A DNA stretch of 64,000 bases from Acanthacorydalis orientalis (GCA_034766995.1 CM068313.1:27953325-28017324); one strand, 5' to 3'. Counted from the first letter of the stretch, positions 12,157 through 24,021 are shown. Program-made: numbers and translations. The notes: generated by a model from the sequence alone, not told the origin.

Positions 12157-12385
12157 TGGATAATTATTCTACATACGGGATATTATAAATAGTGTTTATT
12201 ACAAAACATGAGATGCATTTGTTCAAATTTTTGATTTTTTAACACAAGAATTTATTTTAAAATAATAAACATTATCACATCTCTCATCTCAATGTAATTT
12301 CTCAAAATATTGTAAAATTGGAAGCATAGAAAAATATTGCAAAAAATATAAAGGAAATAATGTACAACAAACAATGAATGATAAC

Positions 12386-12427
12386 GAATTTTGAAACTAA
12401 TTATTGAATATTGAATTTTGAAACTAA
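12386..12427. repeat. Short tandem duplication
   Basis: GAATTTTGAAACTAA occurs at 12386-12400 and again at 12413-12427, a 27-base period. Confidence 0.8.
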
Positions 12428-12510
12428 CAGAATGAAAATAAAGTTTTTACAACACTTTCTGAAATATAAATTATTTCATTTATCAATATAAATAAATTCA
12501 TAGGAAAGGA

Positions 12511-12512
<2 letters not shown>

Positions 12513-12547
<35 letters not shown>

Positions 12548-12563
12548 GATGCATATATATATA

Positions 12564-12608
<45 letters not shown>

Positions 12609-12649
12609 GTACATATACATAAATGCACATATACATATATATATATATA
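12513..12649. repeat. Compound (TA)n array with CATA/GCATA interruptions
   Basis: Three TA blocks are separated by CATAGATGCA and similar interruptions over about 137 bases. Confidence 0.95.
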
Positions 12650-13982
12650 GTTTTACTATGCAATCAATAGAATATCCGTAGTAATACGCGACATCCGATT
12701 ATCCAATAATACATGTTATCTATTGAAGTAATCTATCATTACTAATCATTTATTCTACCTTATTTAGATATGCACGTTTAGTACAAATTATATTTACAAA
12801 TAATTGAACTTCCATTTAAAGGAAATGTGTTCTGAATAATAAATATATGAGATTGAATTAAAAATGAACAATTCGTTTTGATTACAATACAATAGATATC
12901 GTTTAGGAAATATTAATTGAAATACTATGTTTCTAGAAGTATGATAAAAATGATGTTTTATAAAATATATTTCTTGCTAGTTGCGCCTTTCCAGAGTAAA
13001 TTTATTTTTTTACATTTCTCTCAGACGAAACTTTCCAACACTTCAGTATCAAAGTCAATTAAATTTAGTTTTAATTAAACTACGTAAATATTAAGTCTTT
13101 AATCATCTTTACAATAAATATTACTTTTATAAATTAGCAACTTTCGTAATGTAATAACAAATAAAAATCAAAATAATTGATTTCTTGGTTTCGTCATGTA
13201 ATTATTATAATTGAGAATAAAACTGTGAGATAATGTTTGTTTAAAATAATTTATACATTAAACGATTAATTCCACAAAACAGTAATTTTATTAAAGAAAA
13301 CAATGACAATCCGCAACCATCAATTTTAAATTAATTATATGGAATGTATAGGTCAATATGTGAATAATACAGCATGTAATTGTAGAAAGCACATTCAACG
13401 TATAAAGGTTACAGAATCCATCTTAACATTCTAATATAAAAAGTTATTGGACATAGTAGATGAAAATTCCATTAAAAACAGGTTAATAGAATCTTCGCTC
13501 TTCACTATAGCAATATCTTTTCATATATAAATTCACTCTCATGTCTGCATTCAATCTATTCTACTAAGCTGACATTTCTGTTAACATGTCAAACTGCCTA
13601 TAGAGGATCGTATAACAAATGGAAGGAATATGTTACCTTGACATATATTTTACTTTCATCTTAAACAATATATTTATCATATTTTGTACAGAAGGTATTA
13701 TCTACAAGAAACTACTGATTTAATAAAATATGTAAATAAACAATACTCGTTATAATATATATTTACTAATTTAACAAATAAATTTAAAAACGTTTAAACA
13801 ATAGAATAGTAAATATTAAAACATAATGCTTTTGCTTAAAAATATATAGGTAGATATTTTTTACTTCATTTTTAATAATATTTATTTGCTATTTATACTT
13901 TACATTTCTGACACGTTCAGATTCAATTTTAAAAGAATATATAATATATTGCCTTCCATTAAACAATTATCTGGTCAAGGAA

Positions 13983-13983
<1 letters not shown>
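12650..13983. other. A+T-rich gene-free stretch
   Basis: No exon, transposon end or array was recognised. Confidence 0.5.
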
Positions 13984-14030
<47 letters not shown>

Positions 14031-14041
14031 AGAGAGAAAGA
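13984..14041. repeat. (TA)n followed by a (GA)-rich run
   Basis: About 22 TA units run into AAAGAGAGAGAAAG. Confidence 0.95.
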
Positions 14042-14715
14042 AATAAAGCACGTAACTAACAACAAATAACCAATTTTCAGCTGAAATATTTAAAAGCCAC
14101 TAATATGATAACGTGATTGAAGATTTTTCAATTTCAATGAAAAAATAATCTTTTTGTTTCTCAATCTATTATTCAATAAAACATAATCGACGACAATATT
14201 TCATTTAATCATTCATAAACTTTTACAAACGAGACCTGTTATCTTTCATTATTTTCTCGTTTTTTGCATAATTTACACGAATGTTTGAAATGCAATTTCT
14301 GTATACGATTATATGGTACATCGGACAGAAAATTAATTATAAATTTAGTTCAAATAGTGAACAAAAATACACCCTCAATGCACTCAAATAACTACATATG
14401 TGTCAAACAAATAATAATGAAAATAAATGGAAATGTATTTCATTTGGTATAACTATCTATTTACAGAAGTAACATTCAAACACACATTACATATAGAACA
14501 CACGGTACATTGATATATCATATACACAACACGTATCAAACAAATCCCCATTGAATACATATTTGTTTTTGCACCAAAACTATGCTCTGCATGTTTTAGA
14601 ATACACAAACAGTAGTTAATTAGTTAATGCATTGTATATATACGTCGGTTGTCATCTTTTTTGTAGATTTTGTGTGCATTTGTAAATTGCATCATATTTT
14701 TAACGTACACAAACA

Positions 14716-14730
14716 TACATACACACACAT

Positions 14731-14786
<56 letters not shown>
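14716..14786. repeat. (CATA/CA)n(TA)n compound microsatellite
   Basis: A CATACATACACACACA block precedes about 26 TA units. Confidence 0.96.
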
Positions 14787-14791
<5 letters not shown>

Positions 14792-15218
14792 ACATATCCT
14801 ATTTCAAATAAAAACAAATGAAAACGGAATAAATTCAAGCACATTATTACCTTAAATACCCTTAAACGTTATGATTTGATTATTTTATTATTTTCATCAT
14901 ACATTTGTTTTCAACTGAAAAACAAAATGTACCTAATATTTTTTACTTCACTAATTGCTCAATATTATACGAATATTTAAAACATGTCTTGTATGTGCCA
15001 TTTCATTAAATCAACATTCAAAGATATATAACTACGTACATGTATTCAAAAGAAATAATGTAAATATTTAAACAATAATATTTTAATTAATATGAATTCA
15101 ATATTAGTTTTAAATACCACAACAACAAAAAACTACTATCCATTTTTCTAACAACGCCCATTTCAATTACAGAACTAATATAAACTGACATATGTTATTT
15201 CTACTTATATACATATGA

Positions 15219-15219
<1 letters not shown>

Positions 15220-15272
<53 letters not shown>
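15220..15272. repeat. (TA)n microsatellite
   Basis: 26 TA units. Confidence 0.97.
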
Positions 15273-15275
<3 letters not shown>

Positions 15276-15508
15276 ACTGAATGTATAATTTGTATTTTTT
15301 AATTAAAAGTAAATCGACTGATTTCAATTTTTTTTAAACAAATATTTATTAATATTTGAAGAATTGTACCTGTTTCAGTATGGTTATGTCTGTTTATAAA
15401 AATATGTAAAAAGGTAGCAATATATAAATGGACACAAACATATTTTTTAAGGTAAAATAAGTAAAAATTTTGTATTCAGAACAGTTTTTTTTTACATTCA
15501 TATATATA

Positions 15509-15712
15509 GGATGATTCAATTTAGGCTATCACATGGAAGTATTAAAAGGGGGCGCAGGGTTAAGAAAAGTCGCATTACTTTTTATTTATTATTTTAGTTT
15601 AATACAATACTAAAATACAATTGAACTAAAATACTAAATGGGGGACAACATGTTTTGTTTCAATTTTTGCGTTTTTTTAATACTTTCGTGTGGAAGCCTA
15701 AATTAAATCACC
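15509..15712. mobile_element. Palindromic MITE of about 200 bp
   Basis: The two ends are long imperfect inverted repeats. The left reads GATTCAATTTAGGCTATCAC then ATGGAAGTATTAAAA (from 15513). The reverse complement of the right reads GATTTAATTTAGGCTTCCAC then ACGAAAGTATTAAAA (ending 15709). About 30 of 35 positions match, and the similarity extends inward to a shared CGCA. There is no coding capacity. It sits between (TA)n sequence, which hides any target duplication. Size, terminal repeats and lack of a gene are typical of a non-autonomous DNA transposon. The parent family is not identified. Confidence 0.8.
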
Positions 15713-15716
15713 ATAT

Positions 15717-15739
15717 GTATATATATATATATATATATA
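15717..15739. repeat. (TA)n microsatellite abutting the MITE
   Basis: About 11 TA units immediately 3' of the inverted-repeat element. Confidence 0.93.
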
Positions 15740-16017
15740 ATTCTTATCCGTAAAAATTAAAAATGAAAGGAGCTAATTTAGTGAATATTATTGTTACTTA
15801 TTAATTTTTATTTCTGTAATATTCATTAATATTCGTTTAATATTAGTAGGTACAGAACTTTTCATATACAACATGTGCAGGTCTGTAACACTAACATTTT
15901 GTACAACATAAAAAAGGTTTTACACTGCGTTTCGTCGTTTATTTAATTCTTTGTAATTATGCTAAAATTCCTGCAGAAAATCAGTATGAGAACAGATATT
16001 TAAGTTAAAATTATTAG

Positions 16018-16019
<2 letters not shown>

Positions 16020-16077
<58 letters not shown>
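16020..16077. repeat. (TA)n microsatellite
   Basis: 29 TA units. Confidence 0.97.
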
Positions 16078-16080
<3 letters not shown>

Positions 16081-16216
16081 TCAGTGGCTTTAAATTGAAA
16101 CAATCATAACTCTGTTTAAAATGATTATATTTTCTAGTCGTTTTAAGATGTTGATGTGCTAACCTTAAAATTTAAAAACACTATTTATCTTGGCACAGCA
16201 ATTGGCATAACCTCAG

Positions 16217-17185
16217 TCAATAGAGTCCAAAAAACATTATATTAGGCATTATATATTTTTCGCATTCCAGTAAAAAAATCTGCTAAAGCTGCGGCAATGA
16301 TTTGTTCATCTTTAAGGCAAGTTATTGTGATGCAAAAATATGTAAAAAAATAGTTCAGACTGATGGTTTTGATCTTTCAGATTGAGAACGACACAGGCAA
16401 TCGAAAAAATGGGCTGTTATGTGGAAACTTCACTCAGACTGAACAGCAACTAGTTCAACAACTCGGAGTTTTCAAGCAAGTAAGTTCCTATCGTCAATAT
16501 AGTGATAAAAATTAAAATGTTAGGTCGATGGATTTCTCATAAGCTCAGCCCGGAAAAAAATAATGAAACTTCACAATACGGCTATGTCTTCGCTCACAAG
16601 GTTCAAAAGGAAGTATTTTTTACAAAAAATCATAACCGGGGGTGAAAAATGGGTTTTGTACAACAATTTTCATCCCCGAAAATAATGCGTTACGCACGGT
16701 GAAATATCGACTCCGAAACCAAATATTCATTGTTTATTTGGTAAAATGTTAAAGGTGTGTTGTATTATAAGTTGCACGGACCTGATCACATTATAAATTC
16801 AGAGCGTTACCAAGAACAGTTCATCCGTTTGAGTAACGAATTTGTGAGAAAAAGACCATTCACTGGCGAGCAAATGAGGCAAGTAATTTTTCAGTACGAC
16901 AACTCGTCGCTACACGTCGTTGAAGGGACCAATATTTATTCATTGGGGTAGAAAGTTCTCTGTTATGCGGCGTATTCACTAGATCTAGTCTAGTCAGATT
17001 ATCACCTGTTCCGGTAGCTCCAGCATCATCTAGCTGATACCAATTTTAAAACATTGGAACAGGTCCGAAAGAACATTGACGACTTTATCGATTCAAAACA
17101 ATCATCTTTTTTTCGACAAGGGATTCGACAGTTACCAGACAGATAGAACAGATTACTAGATAATAGAAGATATTTTGAGGGTTGA
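16217..17185 (+). pseudogene. Near full-length mariner transposase pseudogene with a lost catalytic Asp
   Basis: Translated in shifting frames, the region follows a mariner transposase from the N-terminal part (ESKKH.. then KKSAKAAAMIC), through the second HTH region (FTQTEQQLVQQLGV) and linker motif LGRWISHKLSPE, to the catalytic domain. The first catalytic motif, normally TGDEKW, reads TGGEKW (Asp to Gly codon at 16641-16643), followed by VLYNNFHPRK. The open piece 16757-16951 carries GVLYYKLHGPDH and the second motif VIFQYDNS with its Asp kept. The third motif appears as YSLDLV, a stop, then SDYHLF. The C terminus (DFIDSKQSSFFRQGIRQLPD .. YFEG) ends at TGA 17183-17185. At least three frameshifts and several stops make it dead. 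Terminal repeats were not located. Confidence 0.9.
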
Positions 17186-19074
17186 AATGTATTCCATTTT
17201 TCCCTAAATAAATATCCATTTTCTATAAAGTCACCGAATTAATTTGTACATATAATATGTATGTAGACATTTAGTAAAAGAAAATATAATAGATTCGAAA
17301 CTCAGAAAAACTATGTGAAGTAGAAATATATACATTATAAAATGCGATATCTCAAAAAGGCGATATTTATAGTCTTAAAAATATTGTTATTTATTTTATA
17401 ATATATATATTACTTGTGTGTATTGTATATTTACGAATTCAACCTACCAATAAAAATAATGCCATAAAAAATCATTCAATATTCCAGGTATACACATGGT
17501 TTACCTAAAAATAAAGAACTGTCATAATCTATTTTATCGTAATACACACTCCCGTTGAATAAACATCATAAAACAAAAAAAGATATAACATCGCGGACAT
17601 ATAACACAAAAAATACATATCCACATTGGACTACCCTAATTTATTGACACTAAATGTAAATTTATGGTATAAAGAGGGGTAACGCATACAAGCAATATAT
17701 TTTCATTTATAAAAAGTGCCTTACGACACCGCGACGTATGTATAGTCTTAGGCAGACAGCACATTGAAATTTTAATATAAATTTTATATTATAAATGGCT
17801 GTGTTGATGTAACTATATTGTATTAATATAGATATCCTGGGTAATGTATAAAAAAAATGTTGTAACGGTTTTCGAAATTTAAATATTACTAGAAATTTAT
17901 ATATGTGTGTATATATATATATAGTAAATCTATTTTATATTTTTTCCTTAATGTACATTAAAATAAATTCTATTATTTAAAAAAAAATGTAATAAACTGT
18001 TATCTTGTAAATAATCAATGAAATATGTTTCAAAAAGATTTAAAGTGAAAATGATTTATAACGAAAATTCCATTATATAAAAATAAACGTTTGTAATGGT
18101 TGACGCGCCCTAAAACCTAACATTCATTCATTTATTTCAAGTGATAACATCAAAACGATATAAATCACGAAACCTTGTACTGTAAATTTATTTATACTAC
18201 ATTAAGTTTTAGTCGTATCAAAACCAAATATTTTATTACGATAAATAAATGAACTATATATAATTGTATTACATACCCTTCTGTTTAAAATACTTATCAT
18301 AAGAATTTTTTCGTTCTGCAGAATTAATTTATAAAAAATAATATTAATAAACAGCACATTTCATTGTAATCACTACAAAAAATTATTCATTATCGTAACT
18401 TGTAACACCCACTTAAGCCTACAACAGGCACCTCATTAATTAACCGTTCTTGTTAATGTTCATTTCATTTTTTCTTTATATCCTCAAAAAACTTTAATTC
18501 AAAATTATTTTAATTTTACATTTTAATACATTTTACACATTTTACTACATTTTAATTCTAACTAAATGATATGAATACATCGACTGTAGTACCATGCAAT
18601 TATTTTAAATTTTGTAATTTCTCTTAATTTTATATCAATTTGAACATCAATTATGAAATTTCACTAAAAAATATTTGTTTAATAAAGTGTACTAGAAAAT
18701 AAAACTATACAGTTTATTTCCAGTCATAAACCATATGTAAAGTAACATGAAATATAATTCCGTTTTGTTACGTTACACATTCATTAGGTAGTGTTATACT
18801 GAGTGACAGTGTTTTGATTGATGTTTGAAATTAATTAGTAATATAAAAGCATTTTTTGATATTTGTTAAAACCCTCGATATCAGTTAAAATAATCTAACA
18901 CAGAAACAAAACTATTTGAAATTCAATGTCGAGCATTGTTTGGAATCAGAACAATTTGTAAATACAAAGTTTTATTAAACAAAAAAAAAACTCTTTCCAC
19001 TCCAACACTGATTTTATACTAACATAAATTTTTGTACAAAATGATACATACATATTTGTGAGTGTATGGAAATA
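17186..19074. other. A+T-rich gene-free stretch
   Basis: Nothing is recognised apart from short TA runs near 17400 and 17905-17925. Confidence 0.5.
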
Positions 19075-19605
19075 TATATATATATATAATAAAGCAATAC
19101 CTGACTCAACGTAAGAGTGTATTGAAGAAGATTAATAATGAAACATCATATAAGTTTTAATCCAAATATCTATAAATTTTTTTCGCGTTTCTTTTAATGT
19201 AAAACATTTACATTTTCAGTACAAAATTAGCTTGTCACTATGTTTAATTCTTATTAAATAATATTTATTCTACATTATTTGCTTAGCAAAACCTTTTTCC
19301 TTTCATAAAATAAATTTTAATTATTAATTAAGCATATTAATATTATTTTTTATAATGTTTTTCCGCCCAATTTTCCAACAAAGATATATTTAATGAAAAT
19401 AAACTAATACTCAACTATACAAACATTATAACATATTTAATCTAATCAATCAAATATTTTTACTAACTTTGTAAAATACAAAAATGGTATAATTGTAAAA
19501 TTAAAAATGTTCACCTCACTTCCCTCAATGAAATATACACCAGTTGCTACTTAATAATTTACAATATAATTGAAAATCGACGTTGGTATAATAGACTTGA
19601 ACAAA

Positions 19606-19668
19606 ATATCTACATATATATACACACATATGTGTATATTATACATTTATATATATATATATATACAA

Positions 19669-19711
<43 letters not shown>
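19606..19711. repeat. Compound TA/CA array
   Basis: TA blocks with a CACACATATGTGTATATTATACA insert and a longer run of about 17 TA units at the 3' end. Confidence 0.95.
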
Positions 19712-19713
<2 letters not shown>

Positions 19714-19869
19714 TTTATGTTGCTAAATAGGATATGTGTAGATTGTGTATATCACGTAATCCGTAGTTAATACAGCTTTGTGCAATTTTAGAACAAGTAA
19801 AAGTACGTGCTCAACATAAAGTTCAAATGTAATTCTATATATTTTCATTTCTGAATATAAAAATAAAAT

Positions 19870-19879
19870 GCACACATAT

Positions 19880-19919
<40 letters not shown>
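19870..19919. repeat. (CA)n(TA)n compound microsatellite
   Basis: A CACACATATACACACACACA block is followed by about 13 TA units. Confidence 0.96.
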
Positions 19920-19924
<5 letters not shown>

Positions 19925-20059
19925 AATAAAATGTGTTATGAAAGGAACGATAATACTACGTTCACTGTATTAAAAAGATGTAAAAATTAGAATTTTAATC
20001 TCACAATCGATACATTATTCTCACTGAAAAAATATTGTTTATAAATATGCATCGTTATG

Positions 20060-20061
<2 letters not shown>

Positions 20062-20118
<57 letters not shown>

Positions 20119-20143
20119 AGGGAGGGAGTGGGAGAAAGAGAAT
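20062..20143. repeat. (TA)n microsatellite with an adjoining purine-only tract
   Basis: 27 TA units run into a tract of G and A with a single T (GAAAGGGAGGGAGTGGGAGA) up to about 20143. Confidence 0.95.
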
Positions 20144-20255
20144 TAATTAGATACATTTATATTGATAAAGTTTTATTAACAAATTAAAATGTTTTTCTTA
20201 GTTCTTTGAAAAAAATATTTATCATTGTACCATAACTAAAAGGTAATTATATATT

Positions 20256-20316
<61 letters not shown>

Positions 20317-20317
20317 A
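20256..20317. repeat. (TA)n array inside a perfect inverted repeat
   Basis: ATAGTTTATA on the left and TATAAACTAT on the right flank about 20 TA units, so the whole segment can fold back on itself. Confidence 0.9.
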
Positions 20318-20443
20318 TCTCTGCAATAAAAGTACTTCAAGTTTTAACCTTAACATTTACAATAATAAACAATATTGATAAAATGTTCCTTATAAAACCA
20401 TCATAATATTATTATAAATTGACAGTTTAAAAAATATGTCTAT

Positions 20444-20492
20444 ACTATATATATATATACACATATATATATATATACATACATATATATAC

Positions 20493-20543
<51 letters not shown>

Positions 20544-20636
20544 CATATATACATATATATATATACATATATACATATATACATATATACATATATACAT
20601 ATATACATATATATACATATATATATATATATATAC

Positions 20637-20686
<50 letters not shown>
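20444..20686. repeat. Long (TA)n(CATA)m compound array
   Basis: About 240 bases of TA blocks interrupted at irregular 6-18 base spacings by AC or CA (TATACATATA). Both strands have open frames of over 100 codons coding only Tyr, Ile, His, Thr or Met. These are artefacts of the repeat. Confidence 0.96.
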
Positions 20687-20989
20687 TACTTTTACTGATG
20701 CCTTCAAAGATATTTCAATTATAGTTCAAATAGAATATAATTCAATCAAAAGGAAGTAATAGGTTCAAAACTAGTTTTAATTTTATTCTTTCTTTTACAT
20801 TTACTGTTTATGCATGCAAATACTAAAAAAAGTAATATTAATCATGTGTATACAAATGACATTTATGTGCATCCTGTCGTGTAGAGAAAAAGAATCTATT
20901 GCCATGAAAATGGGCTACAAGGCTCTTAAAGCCATGAGACATGAGAGTCACATGAAAATTTATGAGCATATCCGTTGTAAATGCACTTA

Positions 20990-21134
20990 CCCTCTCGAGA
21001 CAAGTAGCTCGGCACTGTGCAACCCGAAGAGGTGACCCTACGTCTTGTTGGCCATTGTCAATGAAGACTGCAGTTGTCGTATTTGCGAGAAATACAAACG
21101 CAAGTAGTAAAAGTAGTTGTACAACCATTGTCAT
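20990..21134 (-). CDS. First coding exon of a secreted Cys-rich protein (anosmin-1-like start)
   Basis: The frame starts at ATG 21134-21132 (a second in-frame ATG is at 21128) and encodes MTMVVQLLLLLAFVFLANTT, a textbook signal peptide with cleavage expected after TTA. A short mature region follows: VFIDNGQQDV, then LRVAQCRATCLER. After the AGG codon at 20990-20992 the sequence is GTAAGTGC, a consensus donor, so the exon ends in phase 0. The CxxxCL arrangement soon after the signal peptide recalls the start of mature anosmin-1 (Kal1), where CASRCL begins a cysteine-rich module; that is family knowledge and a short match. The gene runs to lower coordinates. Downstream exons are uncertain, with 11878-12027 a candidate. 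Upstream sequence to about 21420 is probable 5' UTR or promoter. Confidence 0.6.
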
Positions 21135-21879
21135 TACATAAACAAGCAAAGTACAATGAGAAAGGGTTTGAAATACCGGTAATACGGTTATACAAGCGAA
21201 TCCCTATTCGTAAACGTCGCACCACACAAAATGTCAAAAACACAACTCGTCCACGAATGAAAAAAACGTCACAAACATGAATCTAATTATGAAACTGGTA
21301 TCAAAATTACTTCTACCTTTAAACAATTATACAGAGCAGTTGTCGATATTTGTTAATATAATAGTTATTCACTTTTTTTCATCGTTACAATTTGATGTTT
21401 GATTCGTTATCAAACAGCAGTGAAACGTGATTCTTTGATCTGTCAGTTGATGAGTGTTAATGACTTAACGGAAAATAATCAATTATTTTATTTTATCAAA
21501 CATGTTTTACCGATAGTACGAATACAAATAGAGTACGAAAGCTGTCAATATTATGATTTGTCAAACCGAATCGAGTGACAAATTAATTCGAGTGGAAAGA
21601 ATATTGTCAATTATGAAAACACTGCAATTTATTATTCATTTCTAGGGTAATATAAATCAACTGAACGTCGACACTAGACTGTAGGTAAACAAAAACTATG
21701 TAGGTTATTTTTACATTTATTATTACGCTAAATCGCAATGTCTATGAATACACGAATACGAATTAATATAATCAGTAACCATGAAATATCATCACTGGAA
21801 GCAGACAGTTCTGTCGTCACTTTATATGTTTTTTTTTTATTAACAAACTGATAATATGAGTGTGTATGTACTTTTTTAA

Positions 21880-22050
21880 TGTAAAGCGTACGCGACCAAC
21901 CTCTGCAACGCCCTGTGTCAGACTAGTTAACATGGTTGCGGCAATATCTTTCAAAACGCAATGGTACTTGGCGCGACTAGACGACCGTCGTGCGGCGTCG
22001 AAAATACCCGGTGATACACGATAGTCCAACACGTGGATAATATATACATT
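21880..22050 (-). promoter_or_regulatory. CpG-rich block, candidate promoter or 5' exon of the signal-peptide gene
   Basis: About 170 bases near 50% G+C with many CpG (GTACGCGACC, GGCGCGACTAGACGACCGTCG, CGGCGTCG), in sharp contrast to the surroundings. It lies about 0.75 kb upstream of the ATG at 21134 on the same strand. In methylating insects, CpG-rich segments often mark germline-unmethylated promoters (established knowledge). A minus frame is open across it (LDYRVSPGIFDAARRSSSRA onward), so a coding or 5' exon is an alternative. No matching donor was found. Confidence 0.35.
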
Positions 22051-22358
22051 ATGTATAGTTGTCGAAATCGCATAAATTTAACAATTTTCTAAGGGATACT
22101 CGTTTATAACGCGAGCGACGTATGAATTTAAATTTCATCTGGTTCAACTTGAACGATATGGATTTGACTTTATAAACTATTATATAAATATTTCAAATTA
22201 TTTATTGCTAGTAACTTGTGCAGCATTATACCAATTTCATGAAATAAATATTATCATTAAGAGAAATTTAATTTTTATATTTTTTTATGGGAAGAAATCA
22301 TAATAGCAATATATTACATCTTATTTTTAATTTATAAATACAATTAAACTAAGAATGT

Positions 22359-22361
<3 letters not shown>
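22051..22361. other. A+T-rich gene-free stretch
   Basis: Nothing recognised. Confidence 0.5.
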
Positions 22362-22421
<60 letters not shown>

Positions 22422-22432
22422 ATGTGTTTATT
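22362..22432. repeat. (TA)n(TG)n compound microsatellite
   Basis: About 22 TA units followed by eight TG units and TATGTG. Confidence 0.97.
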
Positions 22433-22565
22433 GTATATCAAAGGTAGAATAATTTATGTTAATAATTCATGTTATTGGAATACAAGTATTTCATAATTTT
22501 TAAAACAGATATAGTAAATAAGATATAATTATCTGGATGTAGAGTATAAGATATTAATTATTGTA

Positions 22566-22672
22566 ATATTATGGTTTTCTAATTTAAATATTTCGAAATT
22601 AAAATGAGTTTATATATATATATGGAATCCTAAACTCCATAAAACACATATTTATCAAAATTAAAACCATAA
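22566..22672. repeat. Imperfect inverted repeat, possible decayed MITE
   Basis: The left arm (TATTATGGTTTTCTAATTT .. GAGTTTA) matches the reverse complement of the right arm (TATTATGGTTTTAATTTTGA .. GAGTTTA) with gaps. A short TA run and GGAATCC lie at the centre. It could be a decayed foldback element or chance in A/T-rich sequence. Confidence 0.4.
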
Positions 22673-22975
22673 TATGATAATTTTGCTCTTTTGGATTTTG
22701 AATAACATATTTGAACATATGAAGTATAATTAACAAATAATGATATTAAAATCCTATTAAAAACATTCAATAAAACCAAAATTAAATAATAATAAATAAT
22801 AAAAGGGATGATTGAACATCGATTAGATCATAATTTTATTAAACAGGAAGAAGATAAAAAATGTGAAATCAACCATCATCAATAACCTAATTTTGAATAA
22901 AGTGTATGATAATAATATTTATTTCTTTTAATGATGTTTTAAGTGAATGTGCAGAAAAATACATTTCATACACCA

Positions 22976-22977
<2 letters not shown>

Positions 22978-23011
<34 letters not shown>
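22978..23011. repeat. (CA)n(TA)n compound microsatellite
   Basis: Five CA units, CATA, then about ten TA units, directly abutting the 5' end of the pogo-type element. Confidence 0.95.
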
Positions 23012-23013
23012 TA

Positions 23014-23820
23014 CAATAGACCCTCATCGAACGACTGATTGTACAACGACCGGGCTTTATGAAGCACACATTTCTCACCACAAGAGGATTATATCTCCCG
23101 AAATAACGAACGTGCCAGACTTCACTATAGCATGGTCAGATAAAATTAACCTCCCCATCATTGCACATGTTCTCCTTGCCATGACCTCAATCTAGCCTTA
23201 TACCTGATGTCTCAGTATGACTTCATAAAAATTCTTAGCACCTAACCTTTGGTACATCCCATGGACCAGTAGGTAATTTCTAACTTTAAGAATCACTATG
23301 CAAAGAGAATGTTTAGGGCATGTTTTGATACTGCCCAAAACAACAAAGTCTTCGAAAATTTCTATGCTGTAAAATTGATTGTGAATGCATGGAGTGATGT
23401 CACTGTACGTACACTAAACACCTCCTGAAAGTCATTATGGCCTAATGTGGTGCATCATCGTAATTTTGATAGTTTAGAAATAGGCAAATATCTCCACTTG
23501 AAATATGTTTTTCACCAAAGCCTCAACTTCGTCCTAATGTAGTACCACTGCCACAAAGAGGATTAGAATTGATTTTCCTTCTAGTAGTGAATTACCAAAA
23601 ATCTTCATAGAGAGTGATTTTTCCTCTAAAGTCCCGCATTGGTAAATTACTGGTGTAGGTCACCGTCGAATAAAAACAGATTATTAGCAACAAAAAGTAA
23701 AGAAAAATAATTTATTTTCGTTTCTTATACGTACCTTTAAAATTAAATTTTAATACAACATATAAGAAATTTATAAATTACGTACCTTTACAATTACGGT
23801 CGTTCAATGAGGGTCTACTC
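23014..23820 (+). mobile_element. Pogo/Tigger-type (Jerky-related) DNA transposon, internally deleted
   Basis: The 807-bp element is bordered by TA (23012-23013 and 23821-23822). The inverted termini are about 22 bases: the left is CAATAGACCCTCATCGAAC and the reverse complement of the right is GAGTAGACCCTCATTGAAC, each followed by GAC. They fit the CAGTAGACCCTCG-type ends known for Tigger/Jerky elements. Inside is a fragment of a DDE transposase. Complete Tigger-like elements are 2-3 kb, so the DNA-binding half is missing. It has inserted into, or next to, a CA/TA microsatellite. Confidence 0.88.
23246..23428 (+). pseudogene. C-terminal DDE fragment of a Tigger/Jerky transposase
   Basis: In one frame from CCT 23246 to TGA 23426-23428 the peptide starts PLVHPMDQ, has one in-frame stop (TAG 23270-23272), then runs VISNFKNHYAKRM, FDTAQNNKVFENFYAVK, LIVNAWSDVTV. 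The block L(I/V)HPMDQ + VI.NFK.HY is the hallmark around the last part of the pogo/Jerky catalytic domain, followed by the typical A(W)..V helix. Upstream, in other frames, are degraded remains. The element cannot encode an active enzyme. Confidence 0.87.
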
Positions 23821-24000
23821 TATATATATTATTTCTGGATAACTAAATATCAAAAGAAAGTTAAAGAATGAAGAACACTCAATGTAATGAACACCAAATA
23901 TTATTTATATTCATTGTTAATGCATATGTATGATATAATGTAAAACATTGATATTAAATGATATTTATGTTTATATTCTATACTAAACACAACTTCCTCA

Positions 24001-24021
24001 CTCACACACACGTTTACACAT

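Noticed and set aside
20444..20686. CRISPR-like or minisatellite array
   Set aside because: The units are simple TA/CATA steps with irregular spacing and no spacers, in a eukaryotic sequence.
20390..20759. Open frames of 105 and 107 codons on both strands
   Set aside because: They are translations of the TA/CATA array (Tyr, Ile, His and Thr only). The same applies to the frames at 12424, 14627, 19570, 43814, 50083, 53032, 56296, 60797, 61423 and 61895.
20814..21035. Plus-strand frame of 73 codons
   Set aside because: It is antisense to the signal-peptide exon, which has better support (leader, donor).
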